Assembly: GCA_011109175.1 (NCBI GenBank)
Contig: RDEW01000016.1
Coordinates: 1,113,653-1,177,652, forward strand
Direction: 5' to 3'
DNA length: 64,000 bases
Origin: Dicyema japonicum
Taxonomy: Eukaryota > Dicyemida > Rhombozoa > Dicyemidae
A program made the position numbers and the translations under genes. Shown one piece after another: positions 1 to 11,378 of this stretch (position 1 is its first letter; each line of letters begins with the position of its first letter). The notes beneath the pieces are model-generated. The model did not search any database. It was not told the DNA's origin and saw nothing but the letters and a program-made list of their open reading frames with translations.

Positions 1-841
1 ACGTTTCCAATGGGTAGGGCATTGATCCAAGCCCCGCTCCACTCGCATCTTGCAGTTAAAAGACAGGCTCGTCGGTGTTGGTTAGATATTTTCAAAAGCC
101 TCTCGTATTTATCCTCGCAAACAGACTCATAAAGGTCTCTCTGCCCGAGTTGTTTGACTTTAGGGTGTACCAAATCTTCGATCTTTGACGACTCTGATGG
201 GAGCTGGAGAATCATCATGATCAAATTCTGATTGGAGTCCAATGAGGATTGATATGCCGGGTGTGCTAAATCAGATGGTGAGAGAATTCCGAGTCCACCA
301 AAGCGAACGGGCAAGGTTGCTTGTTCCCATCCTTGTTCGTCGAATTCGACATTAGTAATACGTTCGGTCGTAGACCGGAATAGGGAGTCAATCGCCCCGA
401 GTTGTTGCATTTTCAGGTAACATGGAGCTCCTCGAAGGACGTAATTTAATTTCTGCGTGGATAAAGCGTTTTTCATGAGAAAAAGAGAGGTATGTGCATC
501 CAGCATCCCAAGGCGTAAAAAAGTTTTTCTTAGTTGCTGTTCTTTAGCCAACAGAGTGTCGTTAATTCCAGTTTCAGCCAGAGGGCATCCAAGTATTTCC
601 AAATGATCCGGCTCGATTTCCGATATTTTAGGAATAATCCCCCGAAACATTAATAGGATCCGATTCCATTCATATTGGGAGAATCCATAATTAACAATTT
701 CGCATTTGGATGCGTTTAGCTTTAAACCAAGCGTATCCAATTGGGTTAGTAATCTCTGTAGACAGTCATATACATTGTTAGGATGACCTCCCAGGGTGCA
801 ATCATCCAAATACCACACGTTCAGCGGAGTAGTAAGAATAT
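1..841 (-). mobile_element. Reverse transcriptase C-terminal part, 5'-truncated, runs off the left edge
   Basis: One uninterrupted minus-strand frame of about 280 codons enters at an upstream stop (842-844) and leaves the window at base 1. It begins with the RT catalytic box NVWYLDDC (about 800-815), followed by a long thumb/connector region and a C-terminal stretch ending in EWSGAWINALP. This C-terminal motif is typical of a widespread group of non-LTR-type reverse transcriptases in invertebrates. Fingers and most of the palm are missing, so this is a 5'-truncated insertion or the remains of one. No stop or frameshift is seen inside, so it may be young. Element family name not assigned. Confidence 0.7.
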
Positions 842-1405
842 GTTAGGAAATACAGTCATCGAGGCGTTTGTTTTTTCCTCTTGGAGACGCGCAACTGATA
901 TATCATATGTTTAGGTCATTAAAGAGTTGAAATGTCTTGGCAGTTGTACTTATACCTCTGACATTGAATGTCAAGCTATTCTAACTTTGAGAGGTTAATT
1001 AAATTACTCAATATTGAATATCAATTTTGATATTTGACGTTGTCACATGTTTTAGAATTCGATTTTTCACGAATATTCAAGACAGTAATTAATGATCCTT
1101 TTGTTCTACTCAAGGCAGATCTCCTCTGTTCTAATCCTTCTAGGTTTGGGTCGAACGTGACTTGAATTCGGAACATTCAATACCCAAACATTTTTTTGGT
1201 TTAGCAAACTTGTACATCGATATCTTTGAGTTTATCAATCAGTCACAATAATGGGGACCAAAGGCTACGCCCATCACAGAGTAATACAAACACTGCGTCA
1301 AGTCACCACCTCAACTTTTCGCCCTGTTAAAAACCTAATTTTAGTCAATACCCACGAGTAAATAAAAATTTGACATAAATTTATTTTAGTTAATGATAAT
1401 TTATG
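842..1405. other. AT-rich intergenic stretch, nothing recognised
   Basis: Between the RT fragment and the 3' end of the cadherin-like gene. No open frame longer than a few dozen codons and no inverted or tandem repeat was noticed. Confidence 0.4.
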
Positions 1406-2886
1406 TTAATCTTGAATTGTATCCCCGATTATCGTTTTCCAATAAAGTTTTTTCCCGTAACAACAGAAAGTCAAATTTATTCTACAATAAAACAGCCGTT
1501 AACCTTATTGCTGGCCACGAAGATTTCAAATGAAGGAAAAACTGAACAGAAACTACTAAAATGAGCATTAAAAGTATTCCCCCAGGGATTGATAGCATCA
1601 AGTATAATTTGAACTGCGAGCTAATTCTAATAATCTCCTTCTTGTCGGAAACGTAAAGACAAAATTCTTTTGAGATTGATTCCATCTTCAATTCACATTC
1701 CAGCACAAAGCAGTTAGTTTGGTTGAAATTATGGTTTTTAGTGATAATGTACGTTCGGTTATTCAGTGGAGTCAAATGCAGGAACCCCTCTGGGCTGACG
1801 TTACACACAAAAAGTTGAAATGATTCAATGGTCGCATATCCAACAAATTTGCCTCTGTTTGTATTTTCAGAAATATTCAAAATAATGTTTTGATGACTTT
1901 GGGGGTTCTCAAACTCAACAAAAATCGTGCAGTAATCGCAGAAAATATCGCAGCACACACTTGCATTTAGTCTGACTGACTTTGTTGATACCTGCTTAAT
2001 ATTTCTAATAAACGGATAAATTGTTCCACTATTCTGATTTATGCCGAATAATCTATTCTCATTTAGTCCGTACATATAAATCTGCCAATTGGCTCACCTC
2101 TCGTATTTATTATGGGTGAAAGTTTCGCTAAAAATATTTCGTTTGAAATCGTTTGATTGGATTTCGCAATCCTAAGAGTTTTATATTTAAACCTCGGGGA
2201 TAGCAGGACTTATGGAAGGATATGTTTACCAAAAGTTCTCCAATAAGTGGTGGACGTCCTCGATCAGCACATAATATTTTTAAAAGATCACTTGTACGTT
2301 GAAACACACTTTCCGTAACATTAAACTTGAGAATGTATTTATCGGAATTTGTCTTTTCGATCTCGGCACTTCCCCAAATTGGCTGTTTTTCCACATAACA
2401 TTTATCGACTCCATTTTGAGGACTGTCGTAGTCATACGGAGTTGGAAGTTGAACCAAATTTTCACCATTTTTTATAAATTTGAATGAAATATAGTTCGGA
2501 TAAAACGTCGGTGGGTTGTTATTCACGTCGAGGATGTTTATTTTGACATTGTGAACTCTGAATTGGGTCTTGGAAGTCGAGCCAACGACGAATTGGATAG
2601 TACAGTTTTGTTTACTTCGACAACGTGACAAGCTTTCTCGGTAAATAGCACGAACTGTGTGAATGATCCCTGTTTTTGGATGAACTGCAAAGTAATCGTT
2701 CTCAATGCTGTCCTCAAGTTTAAAAAACATTTCAATATGGTCGTCTGAGTTGTTAAGACTTCCAACAATCGTCCCCTTTGACTCTTCAAAAATTTCAAAA
2801 CTGTGGTGACTCACCGAATGGACAATAATCAGTAATATAAACATCCTTGTGACTATAAAATTGAATAAATTAGCAATTGAATTCAT
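1406..2886 (-). CDS. Protocadherin-like single-pass adhesion protein with tiny introns
   Basis: The start at 2886 gives a hydrophobic signal segment (residues about 8-26). A first cadherin repeat follows (FEIFEES, PKTGIIH, then the calcium linker LDVNNNPPTF), then a second repeat (DYDSPQNG, ending DRGRPPLIGELLVNISF). After a splice region at about 2080-2200 a partial third repeat (FGINQNSGTI) leads into an extracellular Cys-rich part and one membrane helix (IPGGILLMLILVVSV). A 22-bp GT..AG intron at 1482-1503 joins the helix exon to a short basic tail ending at the stop 1406-1408. The upstream junction is not fully resolved: a single intron of about 100 bp fits the frame, but an extra small exon is possible. 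Cadherins are calcium-dependent cell-adhesion proteins of metazoans, which places the host among animals. Two to three repeats is short for a protocadherin. Confidence 0.75.
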
Positions 2887-3534
2887 TTAAAGCCCACTTG
2901 AGGTAATCTCCTGACAACACAAATATTGACATTCGTTGTTTTAATTAAAAACTCAATTAAAACACCGTTTTTGTATGATTAATGCTCACATATGTTACAT
3001 CCTCTTTATATGTCTCTTCATTTCGATTACTTAAGTTTTCTACTTAAAGTTATCTAGAGAATTAAAATCGATGGTTTTCCGACGGAGCGGTGACTAAATT
3101 TTTCCTACTTTTGTATTAAAGACAAATCAAGCAAATTTCTCAGCATCTCTAACTTGGAAAAACTGGTAAATGGAAAACAAAAGTAGCCATACACCTCTAG
3201 TCAAACTTAGTGTCGAACAGACTCTACGTTTTTAGTTGTACACTAAAGCAGATCGAGTAGTATAGAGGCTAATATTTATCGGAGATTATGAACATTCGCA
3301 TTTTACGAATTGACCGGAAGGTTAAAGTCATCACGTACTTCTAATGCATAAAATGTCAATCTCCACATTATGTGACTTTTTGATCCTTTTTTTGCAAATG
3401 GACGAAATAATGGACTAAAGATGCCGAATGTGCAGTTTCGGAAGCGTCAGATACACTATGCTCTGGGTTAGAATCTCGTCTTGCATAAGATTAGAGGAAC
3501 TTGTCTGTATTAAGAAGGAAAAAAAATTAAATAA
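2887..3534. other. Upstream region of the cadherin-like gene, nothing else recognised
   Basis: AT-rich. It should hold the promoter of the minus-strand cadherin-like gene, but I see no clear TATA element or repeat that I could defend. Confidence 0.35.
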
Positions 3535-3935
3535 CTACATAGCCGTCGGGTGATTCCGGCCGCCTCGAGTAGCCATCTCATTCTTGCCCGGTGTTTTTCC
3601 CGGGTTCCAACGCATTTCCAGATTGAGCGGGGGTTTCTAACTTTATTTGAGGGTAGTAAGGCTTTCCTCACTAATTCCGGTTTTCCTCACTAATTCCTCA
3701 AAAGGTGTAGGGTTTAGAAGTGTCCAAGAAAACCTTTGCAAAGCCTTACTGGCCATTTTTTGGAAGGTATTGATTTTTTCTATATTCCTGTTTGATAGGT
3801 TGGTTCCCCATGCAACACACCCGTAAGTTAGAGACGGTTAGATATACTGCACGTAGAGAGAGTCCAAATTTGAGTTGAAACACCCATTATATTGTCCAAG
3901 GAGTGTTTTAACAAAATTTAGCTTTTGTTGTGCCA
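3535..3935 (-). mobile_element. LINE reverse transcriptase 3' fragment
   Basis: Minus-strand translation gives the thumb end of a CR1/jockey-like RT: LGQYNGCFNSNLDSLYVQYI, a stop, then PSLTYGCVAWGTNLSNRNI and TFQKMASKALQRF. The pattern 'tyr-gly-cys-val-ala-trp-gly' followed by 'kiQ..aLR' is the usual end of these polymerases. It has internal stops and no upstream catalytic part, so it is a dead, 5'-truncated copy. A similar ending (LNPTPFEELVRKTG) recurs as LKPTPFDKLVRNTG at about 22.4 kb, so both belong to one family. Confidence 0.7.
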
Positions 3936-4014
3936 AAAAAATGACGTTGTCATTGTATATATTAAAACATAATATAATTTTGTTTTAATTTAAATTAAGA
4001 AATTAAAAATAAAT

Positions 4015-4220
4015 ATGCGTTTGGTTGTGTTGTGCTTATTTTCTAGTTTGGACGTGGAAACGTTTTTTCTGCAAGCAGATTTCGTGGTAAATCAAGACTT
4101 CTTTGGCCAATTTATCTGTTCTCGGCTATTCCTGCTACACTGATTATTTACAATGGATCACTTCCCTTGCTTCATCAAATTTTGATTCCCGATAAGTTCA
4201 CATTGTATGATGATCTCTAA
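4015..4220 (+). CDS. Small (60 aa) single-helix membrane protein with one 23-bp intron
   Basis: ATG at 4015 opens a three-codon exon (4015-4023). A 23-bp GT..AG intron (4024-4046) follows, and then a 174-bp exon that stays in frame to TAA at 4218-4220. The product is 60 residues: a basic N-terminus (FGRGNVFSASRFRGKSR), one hydrophobic helix (LLWPIYLFSAIPATLIIY) and an acidic C-terminus (FTLYDDL). The intron size matches those of TBCD and CFAP65, which is the main reason to believe it. Length and topology resemble small mitochondrial or ER membrane subunits, but I do not recognise a family. AT-rich DNA precedes it. Confidence 0.5.
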
Positions 4221-4506
4221 TTCAATTAATAAGTTATATTTTCTTTATTTTTCTAATGATAACAGTCTGTGTAAAAACTGTTGGGTCACTAAAATTTGTC
4301 CACGTGTTTTTTTCTAAATAGCGTTATTTCTATGATGTTGTTAGCTTCATGCTTCAAAGCTTCAACTAGATGGAATGGCTAAAAAATATACAGACTTATT
4401 GTGGTGTCAGCAATCGTCTGCCTATATAGGAGTATCACTATTTCCAATATTTCCTTATAAACAACCTTAATGTACACGTGTTGTCGGTCTTTGGAGATTA
4501 ATTGTT

Positions 4507-4885
4507 TCACGGTGGGGTGAATATACATAATTGTTTGTACATCTTTGTGCGATGGCTAACTAGATTTTCACACTCGATAGTCATGTTTTCGATGTGCTGA
4601 CAATAGTGCATGTTGACGGTGATTCCGGGAAATTTTTTTGTCTTATAAATGGGATTTCGGTCTGGAATAGGTTGAACAATAAAGGGAATATGGGTAATCA
4701 CTGAAGACGCCATTTTAATAGCCAATCTGAAATCTCCAAAACAAACTGACCGGTAGAAAGTTTAAGGTTTCTAGGGATTTCCGATTGTAATATTTTGCAA
4801 CTTAGATTTCTCTTAGGAACAGAGTACAGTCCGATCTCACTTTTGAACACCAAGCGTTCCAAAAACCGAAATTTTGACTTAAAAA
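4507..4885 (-). CDS. Unassigned spliced reading frame, probably the last exons of a gene
   Basis: Two minus-strand frames can be joined in phase by a 20-bp GT..AG intron at 4727-4746. The upstream exon reads SKFRFLERLVFKSEIG..LKLSTGQ and the downstream one LAIKMASSVITHIPF...KQLCIFTPP, ending at 4507. The joined frame has several Cys residues (MHYCQHIENMTIECENL) and no obvious membrane helix. A further short minus-strand frame starting MAYKDPCLRDGIDCF lies at about 5215-5300 and could be an earlier exon. No family recognised. It could equally be a decayed repeat, so confidence is low. Confidence 0.25.
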
Positions 4886-4931
4886 TTATAAATAATTTTA
4901 TAAAATAATAATCTATATGAAAACTTAACAA

Positions 4932-5639
4932 ATTTTATTGTGGCGTGAATTAAAAATTGTCATCCAAACATTCTTGGATTTTGAGTACACAATGTTGTGA
5001 TATTCTGGACTAAAGATTTTAAAACATCTGGGATTTCTAAATTTCCAATTAATAGTGGAGCCAATGTTCTCCAACATAATTAAGCAAAAGAGAACATAAA
5101 TTTGTTCTTTGTTATGCCTATAGGTGAATTATCGCTTCCTTGGAGAAATGATTTTTCTGAGTTTTCTTTAAAAAAAGGCAAGTTTAATCGAAGTTAAAAA
5201 TATTTTCCTTTTCATATTGGATGATTTTTTCATTAAAGGGTGACACAAAGCAGTCAATTCCATCCCTTAAACATGGATCTTTGTAAGCCATTTGAACTTA
5301 AACTCGTCTCTTTTTTTAAAGTTTACTAACCACCATTTGATGCTTTAAAAGTATTAAAACGTAATCTACGTGGGTCAATAAGAAGATTACCATTTTTTAA
5401 TGAGTGGGCCACTAACTGGAATATTTTGCTGTCTCAAATGCTGAAATACATCGAGAACCTTTAATCCAACAATTTAAAAGTATTTTCATTCTCCTCACGA
5501 GCTTAGTCTTTAACAGGCCACAAGAGGGGTTATATCTTTTTTATTTGAGCTATAGCTCCAATTCTCATTCCGAAGTTTTGTCCTACAAATCTGTGAGAAT
5601 AGATTTTTTGATAAAAGCGCTATTATTATTTTCATTTAT
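4932..5639. other. Intergenic, nothing firmly recognised
   Basis: AT-rich. It contains short open stretches on both strands but no recognisable domain. A possible upstream exon of the preceding minus-strand frame lies near 5215-5300. Confidence 0.3.
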
Positions 5640-6242
5640 CGCTATGTCATAGGACTTGACAAAGCATGTGCAACACAAGTTATCAAATCACTAGTTAATT
5701 TCATACACTTTCTCCTATTCGAACCTGCAGTGCGTAACCAGTCAAGATCCTCTCCAGTTCCAAGATGCCGTCCCATTTCTTTGAGGTCTTCGTCAAGAAC
5801 GACTGGCAGTGTCGTCTTTGGGCGACCACGGAAACAGAGACTTCCAACATGAAGTAATCCTCCATGGCTACGTTCGCGGGGGCATATAGGTCCAGTCGCA
5901 GAATATGGCCGAAAGGCCTCCATCGTGTATCCAGAATTTAATTTGAAATTTCAAAGGTCCTGGTTTTTATAGAGAAGATTAGATGACATCTCGTATCATT
6001 TCTTTCAAACATCATGTGTCGTAGTTGGTCTCTATGAAACGCATTAAGCTTCTTCAGTTCATTTCTTTAGCAGGCCCAGGTACCAGCGTTACACATTAAT
6101 ATGGGTTTCACTAGCGAGTTGTATAATCGAGTTTTTGTTATAATGTCAAGGCCCTTTTTGTGGAGTCAGGTGTTCTTCAGTCTGGAGAGGGCAGTTTGTG
6201 CTAAGGTTTTCCTTCAAATTTTTCTTGATATTTTAGGCTCAA
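5640..6242 (-). mobile_element. LINE family A, C-terminal RT fragment
   Basis: Minus-strand translation reads RLYNSLVKPILMCNAGTWA, RPFGHILRLD, APANVAMEDY and then GRPKTTLPVVLDEDLKEMG. This is the C-terminal signature of the endonuclease-type LINE called family A here (compare 14.15, 28.2 and 32.5 kb). Several frameshifts separate the blocks. It is 5'-truncated and dead. Confidence 0.75.
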
Positions 6243-6345
6243 TTTAATTTATTTATTAACCCCGAGATCACCGAGAAAGAAAGACAAAAATAATGTCAAC
6301 TAGCTAGGTGATCGAAGTTCCCGCAACCAAGGCTCATTTCAATAA
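6243..6345 (-). mobile_element. LINE 3' end with stem-loop and AT-rich tail
   Basis: Read on the minus strand this is a short retroposed 3' end. Inverted arms GGTGATC (6307-6313) and GATCACC (6266-6272) flank a purine-rich loop, followed by CGGGGTTAATAAATAAATT. The same layout (stem-loop, GGGTTAA, AT-rich tail) closes other LINE copies here (about 9.03, 30.95, 50.5 and 50.7 kb). Confidence 0.5.
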
Positions 6346-6480
6346 CATCACAAGGATATTAAGTCTGAGAAATTTTCTTTAAAATAAAAAATAAAGTAAA
6401 CCATAAATAAGTTATAATTAATTAATTTTGTTCCACATCGAGGTTTTATTTTGGTGAGGTGGTGACGTGCCTCGTTTCTT

Positions 6481-6610
6481 TTCTGTACAACGGATAAGAA
6501 AAATGTCTAGAAGGCAGAAGATACAAAAGAATATGCTTGCCCTAAAGTTTCTTACATTCAATGCTAGAGGAATATCTAAGCCTCAGTCAAGAAATACTCT
6601 CTGTGATGAC
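6481..6610 (+). pseudogene. Family A LINE: N-terminus of endonuclease ORF
   Basis: Reads LKFLTFNARGISKPQSR, the first strand of an exonuclease-endonuclease-phosphatase fold, then NTLCDD. It breaks off at the hAT insertion and resumes in phase at 8314 as LEKYNVSIGCIQETK. A minus-strand relative at 37.86 kb shows the uninterrupted order. Confidence 0.7.
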
Positions 6611-6904
6611 TAGGGCAATTTAAGTGCTAAAATGCTATTTTTATTTTTTATACTTTTTTAAATATACAATTGAATTTGGAATAATTATTTTTTAATTTTG
6701 TTAAAAAAACATACATTATAAATGCTATAAGTGCTATTTTTAATTTTAAATGCTAAATTTTGTTTAAATGCTAATTTAAATTGCAGTTAATAATGTGTTT
6801 ACGGATTCCGAAACCTGCAAGTCCAATCGAAAATTTCAAACCGATCGTGTTTTTTACCACTTTGCGAAAAACATTGTCGATTACAACATTAAATTGAATA
6901 TCAA

Positions 6905-7875
6905 ATTCAGTTGACCAATAATTGGCACCAAGTCAAAGCGGATTCAGACCAGGAAAATCAACTGCTGATATAGTATGGAGTCATCGGTAGCTTACGTCAA
7001 TATGTAAGAAGTACAGAAAAACAATGTATACTCTGGGAGTCGGCTAATCAAAAGCATTCGACTGTGTCTGCCGAGATAAACTATTGCAAGTTCTCAAGGA
7101 CATAATTGATGAGGACTGTTTGATGATTGTGCGTTTTTTGCTGGCTGACACGAGCCTCATAGTGAAAGTGGGGAAGGGCTATTCGGAAAAAATCACGACC
7201 GGCATTGGTATTCTGCAAGGGGACTCGCTTTCGCCAGTTCTCCTTGCAATCTATTTGGAAGCTGCGTTGAGGGACGTTAGGAAAGAATTAGGTCACTTAA
7301 ATAATCATTTTGTTGAATTAATGTATGCTGATGACATCAATTTTGTGTCTGAGGATGTGGTGGTACTAAGAACTGTAATAGATAAAGCCACAACAGTTCT
7401 GGAGAGGTGGTCTTTGAAGATCAATTCAGAAAAACGGAGTTAACTTCGATTCAGCGGTTCGATGAGAAATGAAAGTTTACTAAAAGGCTCGGCTCGTTTT
7501 TGGGTGATGCTGAGGTCATTGCTCGCAGAAAGATGTTGGTATCGTGTGCACTGAAAAGATGTGGAGTATTTGGACTCGCAGAAAACTTATCTCCTTAAAT
7601 CTTCGGATGCGCTTATATAGCGCGTTCATACAACCAGTACCTATTATACAACTCGGGAAATGGAGAACATCAAAAACGGACCGTGACACATTTCATAGAA
7701 ATCAATTGAGAAAAATTGCGGGAATTAAATGGCCACAGATTATCAAAAAGACACTCTCTACAAATTATGTAAATGCAAACCGATAAGCAGAGAAGTAATT
7801 ACCTCACGCTGGCGACTTATCGGACATGTTCTGAGAATGGACGAAGTGATTCCTTGCAATCAAATCATGGAAGAT
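6905..7875 (+). pseudogene. LINE RT fragment carried inside the hAT element
   Basis: Contains the palm of a family A-like reverse transcriptase: GIGILQGDSLSPVLLAIYLE and the catalytic box ELMYADDINFVSED (about 7312-7356). The connector continues with shifts to RLIGHVLRMDEV and IMEDYYYTK at about 7870. Upstream sequence also fits the RT fingers (a degraded 'FDSV'-like block near 7050). Several frameshifts. The endonuclease is absent. Confidence 0.75.
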
Positions 7876-7889
7876 TACTATTATACAAA

Positions 7890-8080
7890 GACTACATTTT
7901 GATAATGACAAGGCAAATATCAAAAATTATATAAATAAAAGAATGGAGGAAAATGGATTTAAACTTATTATTGAAATGACTGAACCAAAAATTAGCCAAC
8001 AAGATTATTTTTCTCTTTCACGCTGTCAGGCATCCTATGCATCTGTTGAAAGAGCTATTAAAATGCTAAAAAATTTTTAA
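7890..8080 (+). pseudogene. hAT transposase C-terminal remnant
   Basis: Reads DKANIKNYINKRMEENGF then QQDYFSLSRCQASYASVERA and IKMLKNF before the stop at 8080. The block 'A-S-V-E-R-A-x-K/S-M-L' is the conserved C-terminal dimerisation motif of hAT transposases. The rest of the gene, including the first catalytic residues, is absent, replaced by the RT fragment. Confidence 0.65.
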
Positions 8081-8305
8081 AAAAGGATAGGAACTTCCAT
8101 CCAGACAATATCAAGCATTAACTTTTATTATATTACAATAAATAAAATTTAAATGTTTTATTTTATTATTTTAAGTTATAGATTTTACAATTTTAAATGC
8201 TAGATTTTATCATTTTAAGTGCTAACTTTTTTAATTATAATTGCTAGATTTATGATTTTTTAGCGCTAAAAAAATTTTTTTAAGTGCTAGAAACAACTTG
8301 CCCTA

Positions 8306-9007
8306 GTGATGACCTAGAAAAATATAACGTTTCTATTGGCTGTATACAAGAGACGAAAATTACGTACTATCTCGATGAAAACCACGGAAGATATCGTCTA
8401 ATATGTCTACCCAGTGACTCGAAACACTATGGTCTTGGATTCGCCATTCACAGAAAACTATCATCTGACATCAGTCGCATTTGGCGGGTGAATGACAGGA
8501 TCTGCGTAATACAGATCCACCTGAACAATCAATGTTACCCTAGAAATACACTAACGATTATAAATGTATATGCACCACACTATATAAGAGTGGCAAAAAA
8601 CCCGACCGAACTGGATAAATTCTACTCAGCATTATCAAAGACGTATAATGGATATGAGTCGTCCTCACTTATATTCATTGCTGGCGATCTGAATTCTAAA
8701 ATTGGAACAAAAAAGAATTCAGAAGATACCTTCATGGAAGACACGGACGTGGGGAAAGAAACTTGCCTGGACCATACTTGGCCATTTCTGCACGGCAAAC
8801 AAACTGTTCTTGTGCAACACCGCATTCTCTCATCGTGCATGCCACATAACCACTTGGATGGGCGAACGAAGAAACCCAGAAGGAAAATTAGTCCCTATAT
8901 ACAACCAAATTGATTATATTATATGCCGGATCAATGACAAACGCTCTCTTATAAACGCACGCTCATACGAAGGTTCAACAACTGTCAGCGATCACAGAAT
9001 GGTTATT
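8306..9007 (+). pseudogene. Family A LINE: AP-type endonuclease domain
   Basis: Continues the endonuclease after the hAT. It reads VSIGCIQETKITYY (metal-binding Glu block), HYGLGFAIH, LTIINVYAPH and FIAGDLNSKIG (catalytic Asp-Asn block). After a frameshift near 8700-8760 come ACHITTWMGER, QIDYIICR and VSDHRMVI (Asp-His block). It is cut at 9007 by LINE B. These motifs cut the target strand for target-primed reverse transcription in functional elements. Confidence 0.8.
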
Positions 9008-9010
9008 AAA

Positions 9011-11378
9011 TTAAATTAAATTATTAACCCCGGCTTCGCCAGCAAGTGGGAAGCCGGCGACCATCAAAGAGCGTGCAGTCCGGACAGGCCGCTCCCAGAG
9101 ATCCTCGACTTTTGCATCCGGTGGTCCAAGGCAGGGAAAAAGGTCTCGAACTACTCTGCCAGCCAGAAAAGGGTGGTGTCCACACCGTAGGCGAGCCAGT
9201 CCGATTCTGATCTTCCTCGGGAGCGATTGTTCCGTTGGACTGATATCCGGGGGGAAGCGCTCCAAGACTTTGTTATATTGAAGTGTCCTAATGGCCCGTG
9301 TTGAGATAAAATCATGGATTCGGCGGGTCCAAGTTGAGTCTTCTTGAGGGGGGGTGATCTTCGACAAGGCTCTTTGTAGGTCAAAGAGGGTCCTGCGTAT
9401 GTATCTGCGGTTATTGTTACTTAGCAAAGCGTGAACTGGGTGATTCGGGTCGAACGACTGCCGTAGGAATTGTAAATTACGCATTTCCAGGTGGTCATAG
9501 AGCGGGAGGATTTTCGACTCCCAATGTAAATGGTCGGTGGGGGTTGACTTTAAACAGCCAGTTATTATTCTGAGCGCCGAGTTTTGCACTTTCTGCAGTT
9601 CTTGAGAAAGGGACAAGGAGATTGAGGGGGCCCAACTTGGTGAGGCGTAGTTGAGTGTAGTCCTGATGAACTGTTTGTAGAGAAGAGTTAAGTTTTCTTT
9701 TTGCTGACCGTTTGAGTGGCCAGCTACTGCCCGTAATATGTTAAGTTTCCGCTTGGCTTTTGTCATTACTTCCTCCACTTGTCTGTTGAAACAGAGTGAA
9801 GGATCGAAGACAACTCCAAGGATCTTCGGGTATTTATTTAAGGGGAGTGGTTCGTCACCCAACGAGAGTGTGGGGTTTAGGTTGAATTGTCTTCGATCGG
9901 TTGTGAACAGGGTAGCTGATGACTTCGAGGTGGAAACACTCATCCAGTTTAAGTTCATCCAGTCGGATAGCAAGTTCAGGTGGTACTGCACTTTTTCGGT
10001 GGCCAGTCGAACATCGCCACTCCTGGATGCGATTACTAGATCATCGGCATATGTCAATAGTAACGTATTTTGGGTTGTTGGGATGTCTTTGACGTAAAGG
10101 TTGAAAAGTGAGGGTGAAAGGACTGATCCCTGGGGAACACCGTTTGGTAGGAGTCGATATCTTGATAGATTTGAATATAGACACGTATGACCCAGTCTTC
10201 CCGAGAGGAAATTTGTGAGCCATGACTTCCATACAGAGGGAATATTTGAAGAATAGATCTTGTTGCAGAGGACCACACGGGAGATTCTGTCGAAAGCTTT
10301 AGTTAGGTCAATAGAGGCCAAGACAGTTCGTTCCGGGGGTTTGCAGTTGTTGAAACCGTTGGAGATGTATTGGGTTAGTGTCAGTAAGTGCGTGGTGGTC
10401 GAGTGTAAAGGACGGAAACCATGTTGTGAGTCGGAGAGGTCGAGGTAGGGGGTGATTTCGTTAAGAATGATCCTTTCGAGGATTTTTGAGACAACAGATG
10501 TTAAGGAAATTGGCCTGAACGAAGAGGGCAAGGAGGAGGCTTTGTTGTTCTTGAGTATTGGGATAATGTTCGACTTCTTCCATAACATCGGGATGAAACA
10601 CCTGTTGATGGAGAATTCGTAGATATCTTTAAGTGCCAAGAGCCCGTTTGGACCGAGGTGCTTTAGGTGGAATATGCTGATCCGATCGGGTCCCGTGGCT
10701 GGTGAGTTTCTTGAGTTTGTAATGAGGTTTTGAACATGACTTATGATACTTCGAATCGTGCCTTTGTTACCCTTGGGGGTTTAGTAATATGAGGTCGATT
10801 TTCTTTATTCATTGGAATATGACTCATTTTGCAATAGTGAGTCATCAAGTCATTTGCCTGGCAGTGGAAATCTTTCGTTTGGTTGTCCTTTCCAAGTCTA
10901 CCTCCATGGGTTGTGCTCGATTCGGTTTGATTTGATTGTATTTCTCTGATAAATCTCCAGAAACTTTGGGGTTTTGATTTTGGATTCAATCGAGAGACGA
11001 AAGTGGACCACTTCTCCTTTTTGAGCTCCGTAATGAGGTGGGTTATCTTCTTGTTTAGGGAAGAAATTTCATCTTGGAGTTGCTGGTTGGTTGTTCGGGA
11101 ACGTTTTAGGCGTCTTCTCTCACAGATGAGATCCAATATTTCTTTGTTGAAAAATAGTTTGTAATCATGGATGAATCCTTTAGGGACGTGCTTTCTATCC
11201 GCCGAAAGGATGGCTGAGTTGAAATGTGCAATGGCTTTGTCTGGAGAGGTAAAATTATTCACAGAGAAGTTTTCCAGCGACGTTTCGACGTCAACCGTGA
11301 AGTCGATCCATCTCGCCCTTTTGTAGTTCACATAGGTTCGCCTCGACATAGTTCGTCCGAAATGCAAGAAGATGTCGA
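9011..11378 (-). pseudogene. Family B LINE: linker and reverse transcriptase
   Basis: After the endonuclease, a basic helical linker (10741-11367; RRLKRSRTTNQQLQDEISSL) leads via one frameshift near 10755 into the RT. A 542-codon stretch (9011-10639) contains FRPISLTSVVSKILERI, LASIDLTKAFDRIS, VPQGSVLSPSLFNLY, the catalytic LLLTYADDLVIASRS, the thumb block TTLNYASPSWAP and a C-terminal RLRCGHHPFLAGRVV motif. All main RT blocks are present, with the YADD Asp pair intact. Confidence 0.9.

Larger units (their letters stand above)
6611..8305. mobile_element. hAT transposon, 1695 bp, with 8-bp target duplication
   Basis: The left end TAGGGCAATTTAAGTGCT (6611) and the inverted right end AGCACTT..TTGCCCTA (to 8305) form short imperfect inverted repeats starting TAGGGCAA. 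The 8-bp direct repeat GTGATGAC flanks them exactly (6603-6610 and 8306-8313), the hAT signature. Subterminal DNA is rich in AAGTGCTA-like motifs on both sides. Inside are a LINE RT fragment (6905-7875) and the last part of a hAT transposase (7890-8080). The transposase is truncated, so the copy is non-autonomous. Confidence 0.85.

Noticed and set aside
9738-10448. Plus-strand open frames across 9.7-10.5 kb
   Set aside because: They lie antisense to the intact RT frame of LINE B and show no domain of their own.
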